From: Rehmannia glutinosa
Taxonomy: Eukaryota; Streptophyta; Magnoliopsida; Lamiales; Orobanchaceae
DNA length: 64,000 bases
Assembly (NCBI GenBank): GCA_016081115.2
Contig: JABTTQ020002190.1
Span: forward strand, 62,001-126,000
Direction of reading: 5' to 3'
Numbering within the stretch: the first letter of the stretch is position 1; every line of letters starts with the position of its first letter. The position numbers were made by a program, and so were the translations under genes. The notes below the pieces were generated by a model. The model was not told the origin of the DNA. It made no database searches and saw nothing but the letters and a program-made list of their open reading frames with translations. Positions 10,635 through 22,553 of the stretch are shown here, piece by piece.

Positions 10635-10985
10635 AAGTGCTGAAAAAACCTGAGCACAGAAGGAGAAGGCAAGAAAACCCGGGTGAGAAAAAACGAAAAA
10701 CAAAGACAAAATAAAGAAAGATAAGAAAAGAAATCTAAAACTCCCTCAGATTGAAGAAAAATCCGTGAACAATCCGTGCAAAATCGACCCAAATGTGAAG
10801 AGTGGTGCAAGTGTGTGTGAAAAAATGTGTGTGCTAGTGTGTGAGAGGGACGAATTTTTGTGTGTGAGAAAAAAGTGTGTGCTAGTGTGTGAGAGAGGGC
10901 AGAGCATTTTTACCCCCCCTGTTTTGGGGCTCGATCATTTTCGGCCACAGCCGAACTTGAGACCGATTTTCGGGTAGAATCTTGC
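10635..10985 (-). other. Probable 5' untranslated/promoter region of the LINE, with a tandem repeat
   Basis: Upstream of ORF1 on the minus strand. At about 10812-10896 a unit of roughly 44 bp containing GTGTGTGCTAGTGTGTGAGAG occurs twice. The 5' end of the LINE is not marked by a visible target duplication; GC content drops sharply after about 10985. Confidence 0.45.
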
Positions 10986-12081
10986 TGGGGAAGATGGGAA
11001 ATTTTAACATTTAAATTTAGAGAATGAATTTTCACTTTCCAAATTTGGAGAGCCAAAACAAATCTCTATAATTAATTGCATTAGGTTACTTGCCATTTGA
11101 AAGACCTTTTTGAATGGTAGTTTCTAAAAGCAACACCAACTTTGAAATATGTCTTAAATTACTTCAAATATCCCATGTGCAATAAAATAATATTGAAAAA
11201 ATAGAAAATAAAGAATCAAATACAAAGAGGGTGTTGGAAGGTGAAAAATATCACTATTTATATTTAAATATGCTCTTCATTTTTGCAATAGATGCTCTTT
11301 AAATTTAAAAAGCCTATTGGGAATGCTCTTATGTAGCTCGAAGTCTACAAACTGTATGCTAGCATTTTCAAATCCCTACTTCCAGTCTTATCTTATTCAT
11401 AAAAGTAGAAATATGTTTATGAACATAACACATTTCTAAATATTTTTCTATCTAAAAATATTAATATTCACTTATTCCCACAATTTTGAAACCTACTCTA
11501 AAACTCATTCCTCCGTGTCATTCAATTTCATCTACACCATCACATACATCAGTATCACCCTCCCAATTGATACAACTCAATAAATTTACGAAAAATAAAA
11601 TAAAATAGATACTTTAGAAAAACACATCCAAACATATTTACTTATATCATGTCCTTACCTACAAAAAATTCATTATTAAAAATACTCTACCAAACATCTT
11701 CTCATTTTTTAAACCTGTAAATATTCTCATTGGAACAATTTATGGGGTTTTAACAGGTTTTCAACATTTAATCTAATATTCTAATGAAACCGAGGAAATA
11801 TAGATATCATGTTCCATTTTCATGTTCCATCATTCGGACGAATGACATGTGTACATGTATTGAAACAATTAACAACTCATTTTATCTAAATGACATATGT
11901 TATTCATCCAGTTAAATGGAACAAAAGCGGAACATGAAAGTGGAGCAGAAAATCTGATCCGGCATGCACACACACATACAACCAAACCCCTGCCTAGGTA
12001 CAGACGTCTTAAAAAAAGAATAAAAAAATAACCAAAACACACACACACACTGAGAGAGCCGAACTCTGTGTGAGTGTGTAC

Positions 12082-12082
<1 letters not shown>
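10986..12082. other. AT-rich intergenic stretch
   Basis: No gene recognised. It holds a short CA run near 12036-12050 and a segment around 11270-11335 (TATGCTCTTCATTTTTGC, CTATTGGGAATGCTCTT) that resembles ends of common plant MITEs, but I could not find a matching inverted partner. Confidence 0.4.

Positions 12083-12172
<90 letters not shown>
12083..12172. repeat. (GA)n microsatellite
   Basis: About 45 uninterrupted GA units, about 120 bp past the deacetylase stop codon (3' side of the gene). Likely length-variable between individuals. Confidence 0.98.
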
Positions 12173-12176
<4 letters not shown>

Positions 12177-13031
12177 TTAGATAAACTAATAATATAGAAA
12201 TTGCACCCAAACTTAGTTTGGGCACAAGTAGACCAGCAAAGATTATATATATACAAGATATTCTTGAATTAGGAGGGTGGGTGATTGTGATCAATGTTGA
12301 TCCATCTCAGAAGGCTTAGACTTGTCATGTTCAACCTTAACATATGCCACTTCATCTGCTTCTGCACCTAAAACTGATCCCTGGTAAAAGAAAATCCCAA
12401 CCACTTCAAATTGTTAGCCCATGAACCACTAATTACAGAATTTGAAATCTTGGAGTATATATGGTGTACCTTTGAACTCGTCGTCTCGATAAGTGTCGAC
12501 TCCACATCTCTGGCAAGCTGATCGATTGCCTCATTATTCTGAATAATAAAGGAAAATAGCCATTACTCTTTTAGGTTATTTAAAAAATTTAACCAAAGAT
12601 GCCTAAATTACAACTTTAACAATTAATATTCTATACTATCTAAGAGTTTATGGGAAAGAGAGACCTTATTATTTGATTCAGATTCAACAAATTCCATCTT
12701 CACCCTGCTAGGTGTACACTTGCTGTATGTATATAAGAATGATGAGAAGTACGCTACATGATAACGAGTAGAAAGTGAAGCCAAGTATTGAGCCAAGAAC
12801 TATACCGTTCGTATTCAACTTTAAAATCAGAATCACGATATTTGATTTCATCTTTATTATCTTCATCTTCATCCACCTACATACAAAGCATCTTATGAGA
12901 ACTAACTTACACAAAACATGCCCACATCTTTCAAAATATACAAAATCACATAATCCAGTATTCTAATGCTATAGCATTGGTTTGCATAGAAGGAACAAAA
13001 TGAAGAAATTTAAAAAAGCTCACAGATAAAG

Positions 13032-13312
13032 GGATAATTAAAAAAAAAAAAAAGAGAGGTTCTGGCTAATTACAAAAAACTCCATAGGTTTTTGAAAATT
13101 ACAAAAAAACCATTGAGGTTCGATTCCGTCTTACATTTTCTCCTTTCATAAGCAAAAAAACATTTGAAAAACCCCCTGATATTAATAGAAATGTTATAGT
13201 TACCCTCTTAAATCTAAGACATAATCAAACTTGAGGGGGCTTTTTGTAATTTTGAAATATCTCTGGATTTTTTGTAATTAACCCAAACCTCTGGGGGATT
13301 TTGTAATTATCC
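13032..13312. mobile_element. MITE-like foldback element in a deacetylase intron
   Basis: About 281 bp between exons 3 and 4. The left end GGATAATTA...GAGAGGTTCTGGCTAATTAC and the right end, read in reverse (GGATAATTACAAAATCCCCC then AGAGGTTTGGGTTAATTAC), are imperfect inverted repeats with shared TAATTACAAAAA blocks. No coding capacity and no clear target duplication. Confidence 0.6.
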
Positions 13313-13765
13313 AAAAAATAAATAGAAAACACAAGATATAGAGCAGAAAAAACAAAGGTTCTTATAACTGAAATAAGCCAAGAGTCGCAAGAACAAACCT
13401 CTGGGACTTCAGTATTAGGTGGTCGCTCCTGGAACTGTATACTTGGAGCATGCTGAAGTTTCGAGAGATTCTCAAGGAGCTTCGCTCTTATTTCTTCGAT
13501 CATTTGCCGAGAGTTTTTATTTTCCATGTTACTTGGAGAAACATAAAGAGTGTATTCTGGGCCAAAATACTCAATATATTCATGCTCGGGCATCTTATCA
13601 TCAACCTCAATTCCAAGTGCCACTCCTGTCTGCTCAAAAGAACAAACCATTTCATCAACAATGATAACAATTGACAAAGAACAGGATTATATGCTTCCAT
13701 CTCCTTGTGCGCACCAAGAATAATGAACAATCATGTAACCGAATTCGAATACATATCTAAAATAA

Positions 13766-13930
13766 GATCAAATGACCTTTTATAAAAAGTAAGTTATTAG
13801 GATGCATATTAAAACTTTAAATTAGGATGCACCAAATACATATTAAAACTTTCTCTCCCAAAAAACAAATGACCTTTTATGAAAAGTAAGTAATTAGGAT
13901 GCACCAAATACAAATTAAAACTTTAAATTT
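13766..13930. repeat. Short imperfect direct repeat in a deacetylase intron
   Basis: CAAATGACCTTTTAT followed by AAAAGTAAGT and ATTAGGATGCA...ATTAAAACTTTAAAT occurs twice, about 98 bp apart, in the intron between exons 2 and 3. Confidence 0.7.
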
Positions 13931-16211
13931 TTGCATTGAAATTGCTTATATTGCCTCGAATAAGTTAAACTAGGTAGAGTTCCTAGTTTGGAACAAAGTT
14001 GCACCATTAGCAGCTAATAGTTTTTCTGTTGGAATTTAGTGGTGATTTTTTTGTCAACAATTTCATCGCTTTCATCTTTCATCAGTCACTTCAAATAATG
14101 TATAAAGGCGAGAAGAAGAGTGAAGGAGAAAAATATTAAGACTGAAAGACTTTACTATCCATAGCTCCAACTAAAATTTGGTAATGCAAAAATCTGTCGG
14201 GAGAACTTATAAGGACAACCGAATTAAGGTAGAAGCAATGGCAATAAAAGAACTTATTCCTTTTGATATTAAATTTATAATAAATTTAAAAATATTCAAT
14301 GAGTAGTGTGAAAAGATTGCTCTCCCACTAATAATTAGCATATTTTATACACACGTGCATGATATTATTACGGAAATATTTTGTTATAACAAAAACACTA
14401 GAGCGAGATGATATTGAGCACAAGGGATAAGAACAATTAATTTTCTCTAGGTAATGGACTTGGTTTCTGCAAAACCTCAATTATCAGGAAATGTTATCTA
14501 TATCGAACACAAATTTTAGATCGTGACAGTAATCAATTGATTCTGACATGTTTAGGCTTTCAATGTTGGGAAACAATTTTAACAAGAAAACCAGGAGAAA
14601 AACTGTACAGAGTAATATCATTGTTCAATTTTTTACGTTTTTTATATTCCCAGTAAAATTAGTAAAACTCAAAAGCAAAATACACACAAGACACACCTCA
14701 TAGCACCAGCAACGAGCAACATTGCGTATTGTGTAACCACCTCCACCCAGTAAAAGAAGTGGCACATTGAAAGATCTCATAAATCTGACACACTCTGCAT
14801 GACCTTTGACTGAGAGATTGAAACAGCCTAATCTATCCCCCGATAGCGAATCAGCTCCACACTGTAAGACAACAGCTCCGGGCCTAAAAACCTCCATCAC
14901 CTTACTAATTATTGGCTTAAATAAGGATTGATAACTTTCATCATCAATTCCATCATCCAATGGAACATTAAGCGCATAATATTTCCCTTTCCCAAACCCA
15001 ATATCTCGTATGTCCCCAGTGCCAGGGAAGTAATCTCCAAATTTATGAAACGAAACAGTCATGACTCTGTCAGTGATATAAAAAGCCTCCTCAACACCAT
15101 CGCCATGATGAATGTCAATGTCCACATATAAAACACGCTGCAATAGGGACGTAAACCAAATTAATTGGAAATGCAAAAGGATCAAACAAATGACTTTTTA
15201 TGTCAGAATTAGAAAGTGACTAGACAATAGGAAAATAATCTAATAAAGAGCATATTCTTTTTCTTTTTTCCATTTCAGACTGCCAACCACATGGTCACTG
15301 AGATACTAAACTTCTAGTATTTACTAAAATCAACAGACTTTGCTCCTCAACTGATGTAATTCTAAGAAAAAAAGACAGATATTGCATGAGATCAGGATCA
15401 TAATGAGTCCAAAGTGTCCAACCTAATATAATATGGAACAAGGAAATGCAATGAAAGACGATATATCACTAAGAATATCTTTTTGGATATCAATATTTTG
15501 AATGCTAATAGTATAACATATTCAACTCTGATGTAGAAGACACTCAATTGCATGTTGTAAGTATTCACAGATTCATTTAATGTCTTGATCCTAGACTTCA
15601 ACCTCTTACAGTCTCATTTATCTCATCAATTTCACTTCGCAAAGCATTTTGGTATTTTGTTGAGTTTAAGCTAGCCTTCAAATATGTTAGTCTACCAGAA
15701 ATTACGGTTTTTTATAACATGAACAGTAAGGCGTATAATGATTGTGATTATATTATAAACTTATTCCATAGTAATTAATGTATGGTAGTGCTGTTTACCT
15801 CATGAGTTTTAAGGAGTTCTAAAATGGCCAGCACTATATCATTGACGTAGCAGAAACCGGAAGCCTCACATTTCTTCGCATGGTGCAAACCACCAGCCCA
15901 ATTTACTGCAATGTCACAATGTCCATGATTTAACTTCACCGCACCACCGATGGACCCTCCAGCATAAGTTTGACAGAAGGAATAAAGGCCGTCAAAAACA
16001 GGGCAATCTTCACCAACATTAAATCTCTTCAGCTGCCTCAACTGATCTTGTTGCGTCTCCGGAGTGATTCTTCTCAAGAAAGAGACATAATCGTCTGCAT
16101 GAAACCTGCAAAGATCCTTCTCTCGAGCTGGATTGGGCTTCAAAACATGCATGTGTTGTAACAATCCGTAATGCGCAAGGAGAGCATGAGTCATTCGCAT
16201 TCTATGTGGCT

Positions 16212-16215
16212 TCAT
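16212..16215 (-). other. ATGA overlap between the frameshifted leader ORF stop and the first downstream in-frame ATG
   Basis: The frame opened at ATG 16325 ends in a TGA that shares bases with the ATG of MKPHRM. Translation restarted here would give a protein lacking the first part of the catalytic fold (YDPEVGNYYYGQGHP). Confidence 0.7.
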
Positions 16216-16328
16216 TGGGTGACCTTGCCCATAATAGTAATTTCCAACCTCTGGGTCATAGAAATAGCATACTTTTCTTTTGGACCCATCGGCCCGGATG
16301 GTAAGGAATTACCACCAGTATCCATTTC

Positions 16329-18680
16329 CTGCATATGAAAAATATAAGCTAGGGCAACTCAAATTGGAATTACTCCACGGGAGGCAAAGAAAGCTCAGAG
16401 TGGGTCATTGAGATTGTAACTTATTAACTCAAAACGACAATAGAAAAAACTGAAAAATGCTGAGATGAAATGAGAAAGCAAAGACTATGGATAGTGACAT
16501 CTCATTTCACAAACTTCAAGTCACAATACAGAAAGTAACAAGTTATCAGAAAATTATGACAAACAAAAAGATTGCTGTGTTGCAAATGTTAGACACTCAT
16601 AGATATGGTAAACATGATGTTCATATGCCAAATTAGTACCAAGAAGTGACTGACCTGTTGTTTACAACTCAATCGGGACAATCAGCTGGAAAGCAGCAAG
16701 AGCGAGAGAGAAATAGGGTGGTGGTACTGCACTGTTTAAAGAGATCACAATCCCAAAAAAATGTTTATGAAAAAAATGAACTAAAAATTATGCTAATATG
16801 CAGAAAAATAAGGTGTTTTAGACATGAGAATTGAAGGAAAAGAAGAATTAAATAGTAGCACGTGTATGTAAACCAGACAACAAACCGAAAGAGTTTATCT
16901 GCGGTCAGACTTATGGCAAAAAATCAATTGAAGACAGTAAAAGTGAGAAAACAATCACGTTTCCTCAATAGCAACCACAGAAGAAAAATGCCCATGTACA
17001 AAAGAATCCTTTTGTAACAGTATAATTATATTCAAGAGTTGATAAGTTGATGGAAATGCATAATCCTTGAAGGTCTTCCTCCCTATGTATACATTTCACT
17101 TTATATACCATTTAACTAACCCAACCATTAGATATGACGGCAAAGCTGTCCAAAATAGTTCACCCTCACATGTTAAAATACAGATCAATCTCCAAATACT
17201 AGCATTTTTATCATAATTTTCAGCAAATTATCATAGTCTCAGGAACACGAATTACCTTATCTTTATATTTCTCAAGATGGGCTGACCCAAACCAATACCC
17301 CTTTCTTTTCACTTCATTTTGTATGCTCAAGAATCTTTTGAAGTCTTTTGTGACTGTTATCTATAAAAATTTAACAAACAGATATAATCCAGACAACTAG
17401 TATGTCACTCATGAGTTATTGACAAGTTTGATTGTTATTTCAGAAATAAGTAATGTGCCATTCTGCTCGTTGCCACGAATATCTTAGTCCAAAGTTGATT
17501 TAATTACTTCTTGAGTGGTGCTGTAATATACAGATAAAAATCAATAAGATCGATTACACCAATTTCCACAATATGAAAAGGGCTAACAAAACTTTTGTTT
17601 TCAACTCAAATTTCTGTTTTCCTAGATATGCATCCACATGATGAAATCCATGAAAGGATATTTGTGAAGGAAAAATCGATCTCTAATTTCATGTCTAGTA
17701 ACAACAATTTGACAAATTGGATTACATGTAATGTAGTGTACTCTGAGTAAGTAACTGAAAGGACAGAAAATAATGTTTCCAGTTCATCATATCAAAGCAC
17801 TTTTCACGTGATCCAACAGACCATAAATGTACCTAAATCAATGGCAAAATATTTTTCCAGATACCATGCTAAGGGAATTTCCTTCAACAAGCACTAGAAA
17901 ACAGTGTGGTCACCAGGAATTACACAAGAGGAAAGATGATAATTTGTGAAGAAAACTTCAATTTCTATATCTTATGGCTGTCAGAATAGCAAACAAAACA
18001 AAGATTGACAAAACAATAACTAACAAAAGCCACAATTTATAGGAGATTACAGGCAAAATTTCAGCGACCTCAAAACAGCGATTCAAAATTTGACTTAAAA
18101 CTAAATCAAGTTTCAAAGAATAACCCTTATCATGGGGAGGCAGAATTCCTTTTTTTTAAAAAAAAAAAATGGAAATTTAAATTGCAATTTAATACTTCAA
18201 GAAACTTTTTTTCAGAAATAAACAAAACCAAAAAAACATCCAGAAACCATCATTTCCAGAGGAGCAACATTTCGCATACAGACGACGAAACTCATGCATG
18301 TTAGCAATAAGCAACTAAAACTGGTGATAAAAACACACTTGGTTGTGATTATCAAGTCCTGCATGCGCATGCAGTAACCGAAAAATCGAATCTTTAACTC
18401 AAATTCGATTAGAAAAACGTTTGAGTATTTGAAGTTTTTCCTTGATGGGTTCCATTTGATCCGAACTGGGTCGTCCCGAAATGCTGCATTAGCTTTACTT
18501 CAATTCATACGGGAGAAATTCATAAGATGCTGTTATTTACTTTGTAAATTTTTCCTTTATTTTTTTCGCGCAATTAAGAAAATAATAATAAGAATGACAA
18601 ATCTGAGGTAAAATCTCAGAATTGTACAAGAGAAAGAGAAAGAGAGAGCGAGAGAGGAGAGGAGAGAAGGGAATAGGCAC
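16329..18680 (-). other. Probable 5' UTR intron of the deacetylase gene
   Basis: An AG acceptor (TGCAG) ends 3 bp before the start codon at 16325. A donor CAG/GTGCCT at 18681/18680 follows a plausible leader. Just inside the donor is a CT-rich tract on the transcribed strand (18629-18672), as in many plant leader introns. The 2.35 kb stretch holds no ORF I can support. Intermediate UTR exons cannot be excluded. Confidence 0.45.
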
Positions 18681-18800
18681 CTGAAACAGAGAACTGCCGC
18701 CACAAGGGTTTGATGATTTTTGTTTTAACTGCGCAATATATTGCGTCGCTGCTGGTTTTTTCAAAATTGCCAGAATTTGGTGGTTGTTGCCTACCTTTTT
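18681..18800 (-). promoter_or_regulatory. Probable 5' UTR exon and transcription start area of the deacetylase gene
   Basis: On the minus strand this reads from about 18800 to the donor at 18680. The upstream end is a guess. I see no convincing TATA box; AT-rich DNA follows to 19161 with no other gene. Confidence 0.35.
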
Positions 18801-19161
18801 GTTTTCTTCTTTTTTTTTTAATTTACTCGTTATTTGTCTTTATCACTGTTTTATTTTTCTCTCTTTTTGTCTTCCTCATTTTCCAATTTCCGTGAGTAGT
18901 TTATTAGGGGTTTTCTTATTTTTGGGTACTTCCTTGTTCCATTTTAATCATTATTTGATTTAAAACTTTAATTTATATTAATGTGGTACTATTTGATCAC
19001 TGTTTGCATCACGAAAGTTCTATTAATTTTCTGAGAGCACTTAAACTTAATTAAGTACATACCTTTCAATAATATAAAAATTGAAAATTTAGCCTTTATA
19101 AGCTAAATTGAAATACTCTAACATACTTCCTCAAAAAAAAAAAAAAAAATATACTCTAACA
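18801..19161. other. Upstream region of the deacetylase gene
   Basis: T-rich near 18800-18900 and AT-rich beyond, with a poly-A run at about 19134-19149. Probably promoter DNA. No gene seen. Confidence 0.35.
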
Positions 19162-19830
19162 TAGGGGTGGCCAAATGGAACCGAAACCGGGTTCTAAACT
19201 TGAACCGCAACCGTAGTTAACGATTCCTAAACCGTAACCGTGGTCAACGGTTCCAAAACCGAAACCGGAACCATGTAGGCCGATTCCGGTTCCAGTTCCT
19301 AGGTCTCAAAAACCGTGGAACCGGCGGTTTTAACCGTCGGTGGAACCGTGATGGAACCATTTTTTTAAGGTTAAAATCAACAATTTTGTTTTGGTAAATA
19401 CATGCTAGAAGCAATGTTAAATGTTTATTATGATGTTTTATTTTGGTAACTACATGAGACACGTTTTATACCAAATGTTATAAGCGAACTACGTGAACTT
19501 TGATTCTTCTATACTCTAATAGTATATATAGATAGTTTAATATTATTATTAATATTAAGTATAAAACTTTATTGAATATTAAGTCCAAGTATTTTTCTTT
19601 ATTTTCCTTCTTTTTTTAACTGAAATTGATAAAACTATTTTAAGAAATGAAAAAATTATCAAAAGATAAACAAACAACCGGAAGCGAAACCGTGGAGGAA
19701 CCGGGTTCCAAACTAGATCGAAACCGTCGGTTTTGATTTTGGAATCGGAATCGTGAGGCAACGGTTTCGGTTCCGGTTCCTCCAAAATGAGGAACCGAAA
19801 CTGGTGGTTCCAGAACCGTGGCCACCCCTA
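19162..19830. mobile_element. Non-coding element with TAGGGGTGGCCA terminal inverted repeats, probably hAT-type
   Basis: The left end TAGGGGTGGCCA and the right end TGGCCACCCCTA are exact inverted copies. Both flanks are filled with GGAACCG/CGGTTCC motifs on each strand, so the two halves partly fold on each other, with an AT-rich middle (19380-19670). TAGGG termini suit Ac-type hAT derivatives. Flanking 8-mers CTCTAACA and CTCTTAAT match only partly, so the duplication has decayed or the assignment is wrong. Confidence 0.6.
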
Positions 19831-20299
19831 CTCTTAATATAATTTTATGTATTGACAGCTTATTGGGTATTATCTTTATTCCGTCCCATAATCCAAATAT
19901 ATCTTGTGAACTGAACATATTAAGTTTATTTTGAGCTCATGTGTCTCTAGCTAGAACTATCAAAATCAGACCGATCCATGAAAAGGTTGGACGGTGACTA
20001 AAAAGGCTATTTGGTCCTAGCCCATTTGGCCCAAAAAGTCGAGTCACTCCATTGACCCAATATGTTTTAGGGCTTTTGACACAATTACCCCACTTTTTGG
20101 AGACAATATTAGCCTTTTACGCTTCCAGGTACTATTTTGCCCAAATTTACGCTCCCGCCCATTTTTTACACAAATTTATGCTCCCGTCAAAATTTCTGAA
20201 CTTTTTTACGCTGTTGTTTCAAGATTGTTTCAAAAATGTTTCAAACATGTTTCTTTCAATAAAATTTCAGTGAAAAAATAAATTTTACCCCCGTTAAAT
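19831..20299. other. Intergenic stretch, possibly the start of an unclassified repeat
   Basis: From 20080 the phrase TTACGCTCCCGYC recurs in variant forms (20117, 20148, 20178), followed by TTTCAAAAATGTTTCAAACATGT-like runs. No ORF supported. Confidence 0.35.
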
Positions 20300-20935
20300 A
20301 ATCCATTTTATAATCGAAGTCTTATAAAAAATCAAGAAATATACACATAAAATAACACATATTAAAACCAAACGAATTAAAAATATTATAGAAACAACAT
20401 GAATAAAAAAACACAATTCAATTTTTGATCCAATTAATGAAAACATAAAAAACATGGAAACAGAGCAAAAAGAGTAAAAATATGTAAAAATTATATTTAA
20501 ACATCGAAAACTATATGGAAACAACAAAGAAACATCGAAACAACATTAAAAACGATATGGAAACAACCCAGAAACAACGTAAAAAAATATTAAAAACACC
20601 ACATGAATAAAAAGAGCTTAAAAATAGGTAAAAATTGTATGTACACATTGAACACTACATGGAAACAACAAAAAAATTATTAGAACAACATTAAAAATAT
20701 TATAGAACAATACCGAAATAATAGAAACAGTGTACAAAATAATACATGAACAAAAAAACATAAAAAATAGGTAGAAGTTATTTTGAAACATCGAAATAAC
20801 AAAGAAACAACATAGAAACAAATTTAAACAACATCGAAACAATATATATAACATATAATATAAAACAATACAAGAACAAAAAAAAAACGAAAAAACAAAT
20901 AGGTATAAAAGTGATAGGAACGTATTTTGTGGAAT
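20300..20935. repeat. A-rich degenerate tandem repeat, GGAAACAAC family
   Basis: Loosely repeated units of about 140-200 bp beginning CATGAATAAAAA or CATGAACAAAAA (about 20398, 20602, 20746, 20871), each containing TAGGTAAAAATT- and ACATGGAAACAACA-like phrases. The plus strand is strongly A-rich and T/G-poor. No coding potential on the plus strand; minus-strand frames are Phe/Leu-rich artefacts. Confidence 0.55.
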
Positions 20936-22439
20936 GTTTACCAAAAAGAGGGTATTTTATTTAATTTCCCACTAGTATTCGACCCGCGCGACGCACAGGA
21001 TATGATGAAATATGTTGTTGAATGTAAATTGTGTGTATATAAAGATTAAAATAAAAAAATATATATATAAATTCCTTTAAAAAATAATGAACTCAAAATA
21101 TATAAATAAATAATATTTAAGTATTTACATAATAATATATACAACTAATGAATTTCACACCAAACATTTAATTAATTAATTTATAACAAAAGAGAAATAA
21201 TATATATAATTTTTTTTTTGAATTCAAATAAATTCCATTTTTTGAAGATAATTTCCATAATTAAATACTTATTTATGTTAACTGATTTAAAATAAATAAA
21301 TTTAATCTATTTAAAAAGAATAAAATCTATAATTTGACTATAATTATTTTCGAAATAAACTACAAAAAAGCCCAATCTATACTAATCAAATATAATTATT
21401 TAAAATGATTAATTCATATTATACGTTTATTCTTTTAATTTTGGATAAATTTTGGTTTTCACTAAATTTAAAAATTTTAAGTAAAGTTTTCCAAAATACT
21501 AATTTTTTTCTAATGATGTTATATTATTAAAATACAATTTTTAAAAAAATTACAAAAAAATTTATATAAAAAAAAATTACATCAAAATAGTATAAATACA
21601 TACTAAAATAGGTTCACATTCCTAGCCCAAGAACACTAAAAAATGGGGTAAAAAAACAAATTAGCTCAGCCCATTATAGATACATCATATATCTTATTGG
21701 ATCCCAAATTTGTATGAGCTTCTAACCATTGTCTTACTTAATACATCTATAAAATATATCAGATCTTATTATACCAAAGCCCACTAAGGATTGTGTGTGT
21801 AGAAAGCCCACATTCTTATCCCCAAAAATTCGACACCTGTCACATTAAAGAAATCGTGCCTTAAGATTGTTCCACCTGTCCATTTTGTTGTTCCAGATTC
21901 TTCCAACACAGAAATTAGGGTTCCTTAGGCTTTGTCATTTTCTTGAGATAAATGGGTTTTCTCTCCAACCCAAAATACATCCGCCCAAAACCTCTCAATA
22001 TTCTTCATTTTATTTTTTATCCGACGAAAATTATTCTCGTATTCATTTTTTAAACTAATGTTTAACATATTTCTCTTCTATCGATTCATATTTTGGGTAT
22101 CAAACTGATACTGTTGGAATGGGTTATCGTCTCTGTTTGTCCGATTCATTTTCGAAAATTTGTTTCTATAATCCTTTACTATGTTATTCTTATTTAAAGA
22201 TAAAAGTATTAGTTTTTATTTATCGAATGAGATCTGTAAACCCTTGTTTTTTGTGTTTTTTTTTATTTTTGTTTTTTTCAATTTTATATGATTCACAGGC
22301 TTGATATAATTTATTTTCAAAAATATATCGTATAAAGTTTGTAATAAAAAACCCTAGATCTGGAAAGAAAAATAGGTCTATGGTGAATTTTTTTTTTCCC
22401 AATAAAATCTGTAAACCCTCCTTCATTTTGTGTTTTTAT

Positions 22440-22553
22440 TTTCGACGGTATTATTTACAGGTTTGATATATATTTTTTCGAACGGTATATCGTCGGAAAT
22501 ATTTCCGACGATATTATTTCCGACGACATATTTCCGACGGTATTTGTAAACCA
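22440..22553. repeat. Cluster of TTTCCGACG motifs including a perfect 20-bp palindrome
   Basis: CGACGGTAT or TTTCCGACGR recurs about six times. The 20 bases at 22491-22510, CGTCGGAAATATTTCCGACG, are a perfect palindrome. It lies in the AT-rich Helitron interior. Confidence 0.8.

Larger units (their letters stand above)
12291..16325 (-). pseudogene. HDA19-like: Class I RPD3-type histone deacetylase, HDA19-like, with a one-base frameshift in the first coding exon
   Basis: Zn-dependent lysine deacetylase of histone tails, nuclear, normally in Sin3/TOPLESS-type corepressors. Coding exons on the minus strand: 16325-15799, 15137-14697, 13629-13399, 12876-12806, 12704-12665, 12538-12470, 12380-12291; all introns are GT/AG. 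The start MDTGGNSLPSGP matches HDA19 proteins. Conserved blocks are complete: NWAGGLHHAKKCEASGFCYVND, DIDIHHGDGVEEAF (Zn ligands Asp and His), FHKFGDYFPGTGD, GADSLSGDRLGCFNL (third Zn ligand), LLLGGGGYTIRNVARCW, then an acidic variable tail ending KPSEMDQH. After restoring one base the length is 489 residues, close to the roughly 500 of Arabidopsis HDA19. The break is at about 16290: GGGCCGATGGG where GGGCCGGATGGG is needed. The annotated frame then ends at TGA 16214-16212, overlapping the next ATG at 16215 as ATGA. The rest is free of lesions, so recent loss or a sequencing error are both possible. Confidence 0.9.

Noticed and set aside
11869..12294. Minus-strand ORFs with long Ser-Leu repeats
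   Set aside because: Direct translation of the (GA)n microsatellite; no gene.
12708..12966. ORFs overlapping deacetylase exons 4 and 5 on either strand
   Set aside because: They cross verified splice sites; the spliced deacetylase frame explains the region.
20618..20944. Minus-strand Phe/Leu/Cys-rich ORF resembling a membrane protein
   Set aside because: A composition artefact of the A-rich repeat; no start context or homology.
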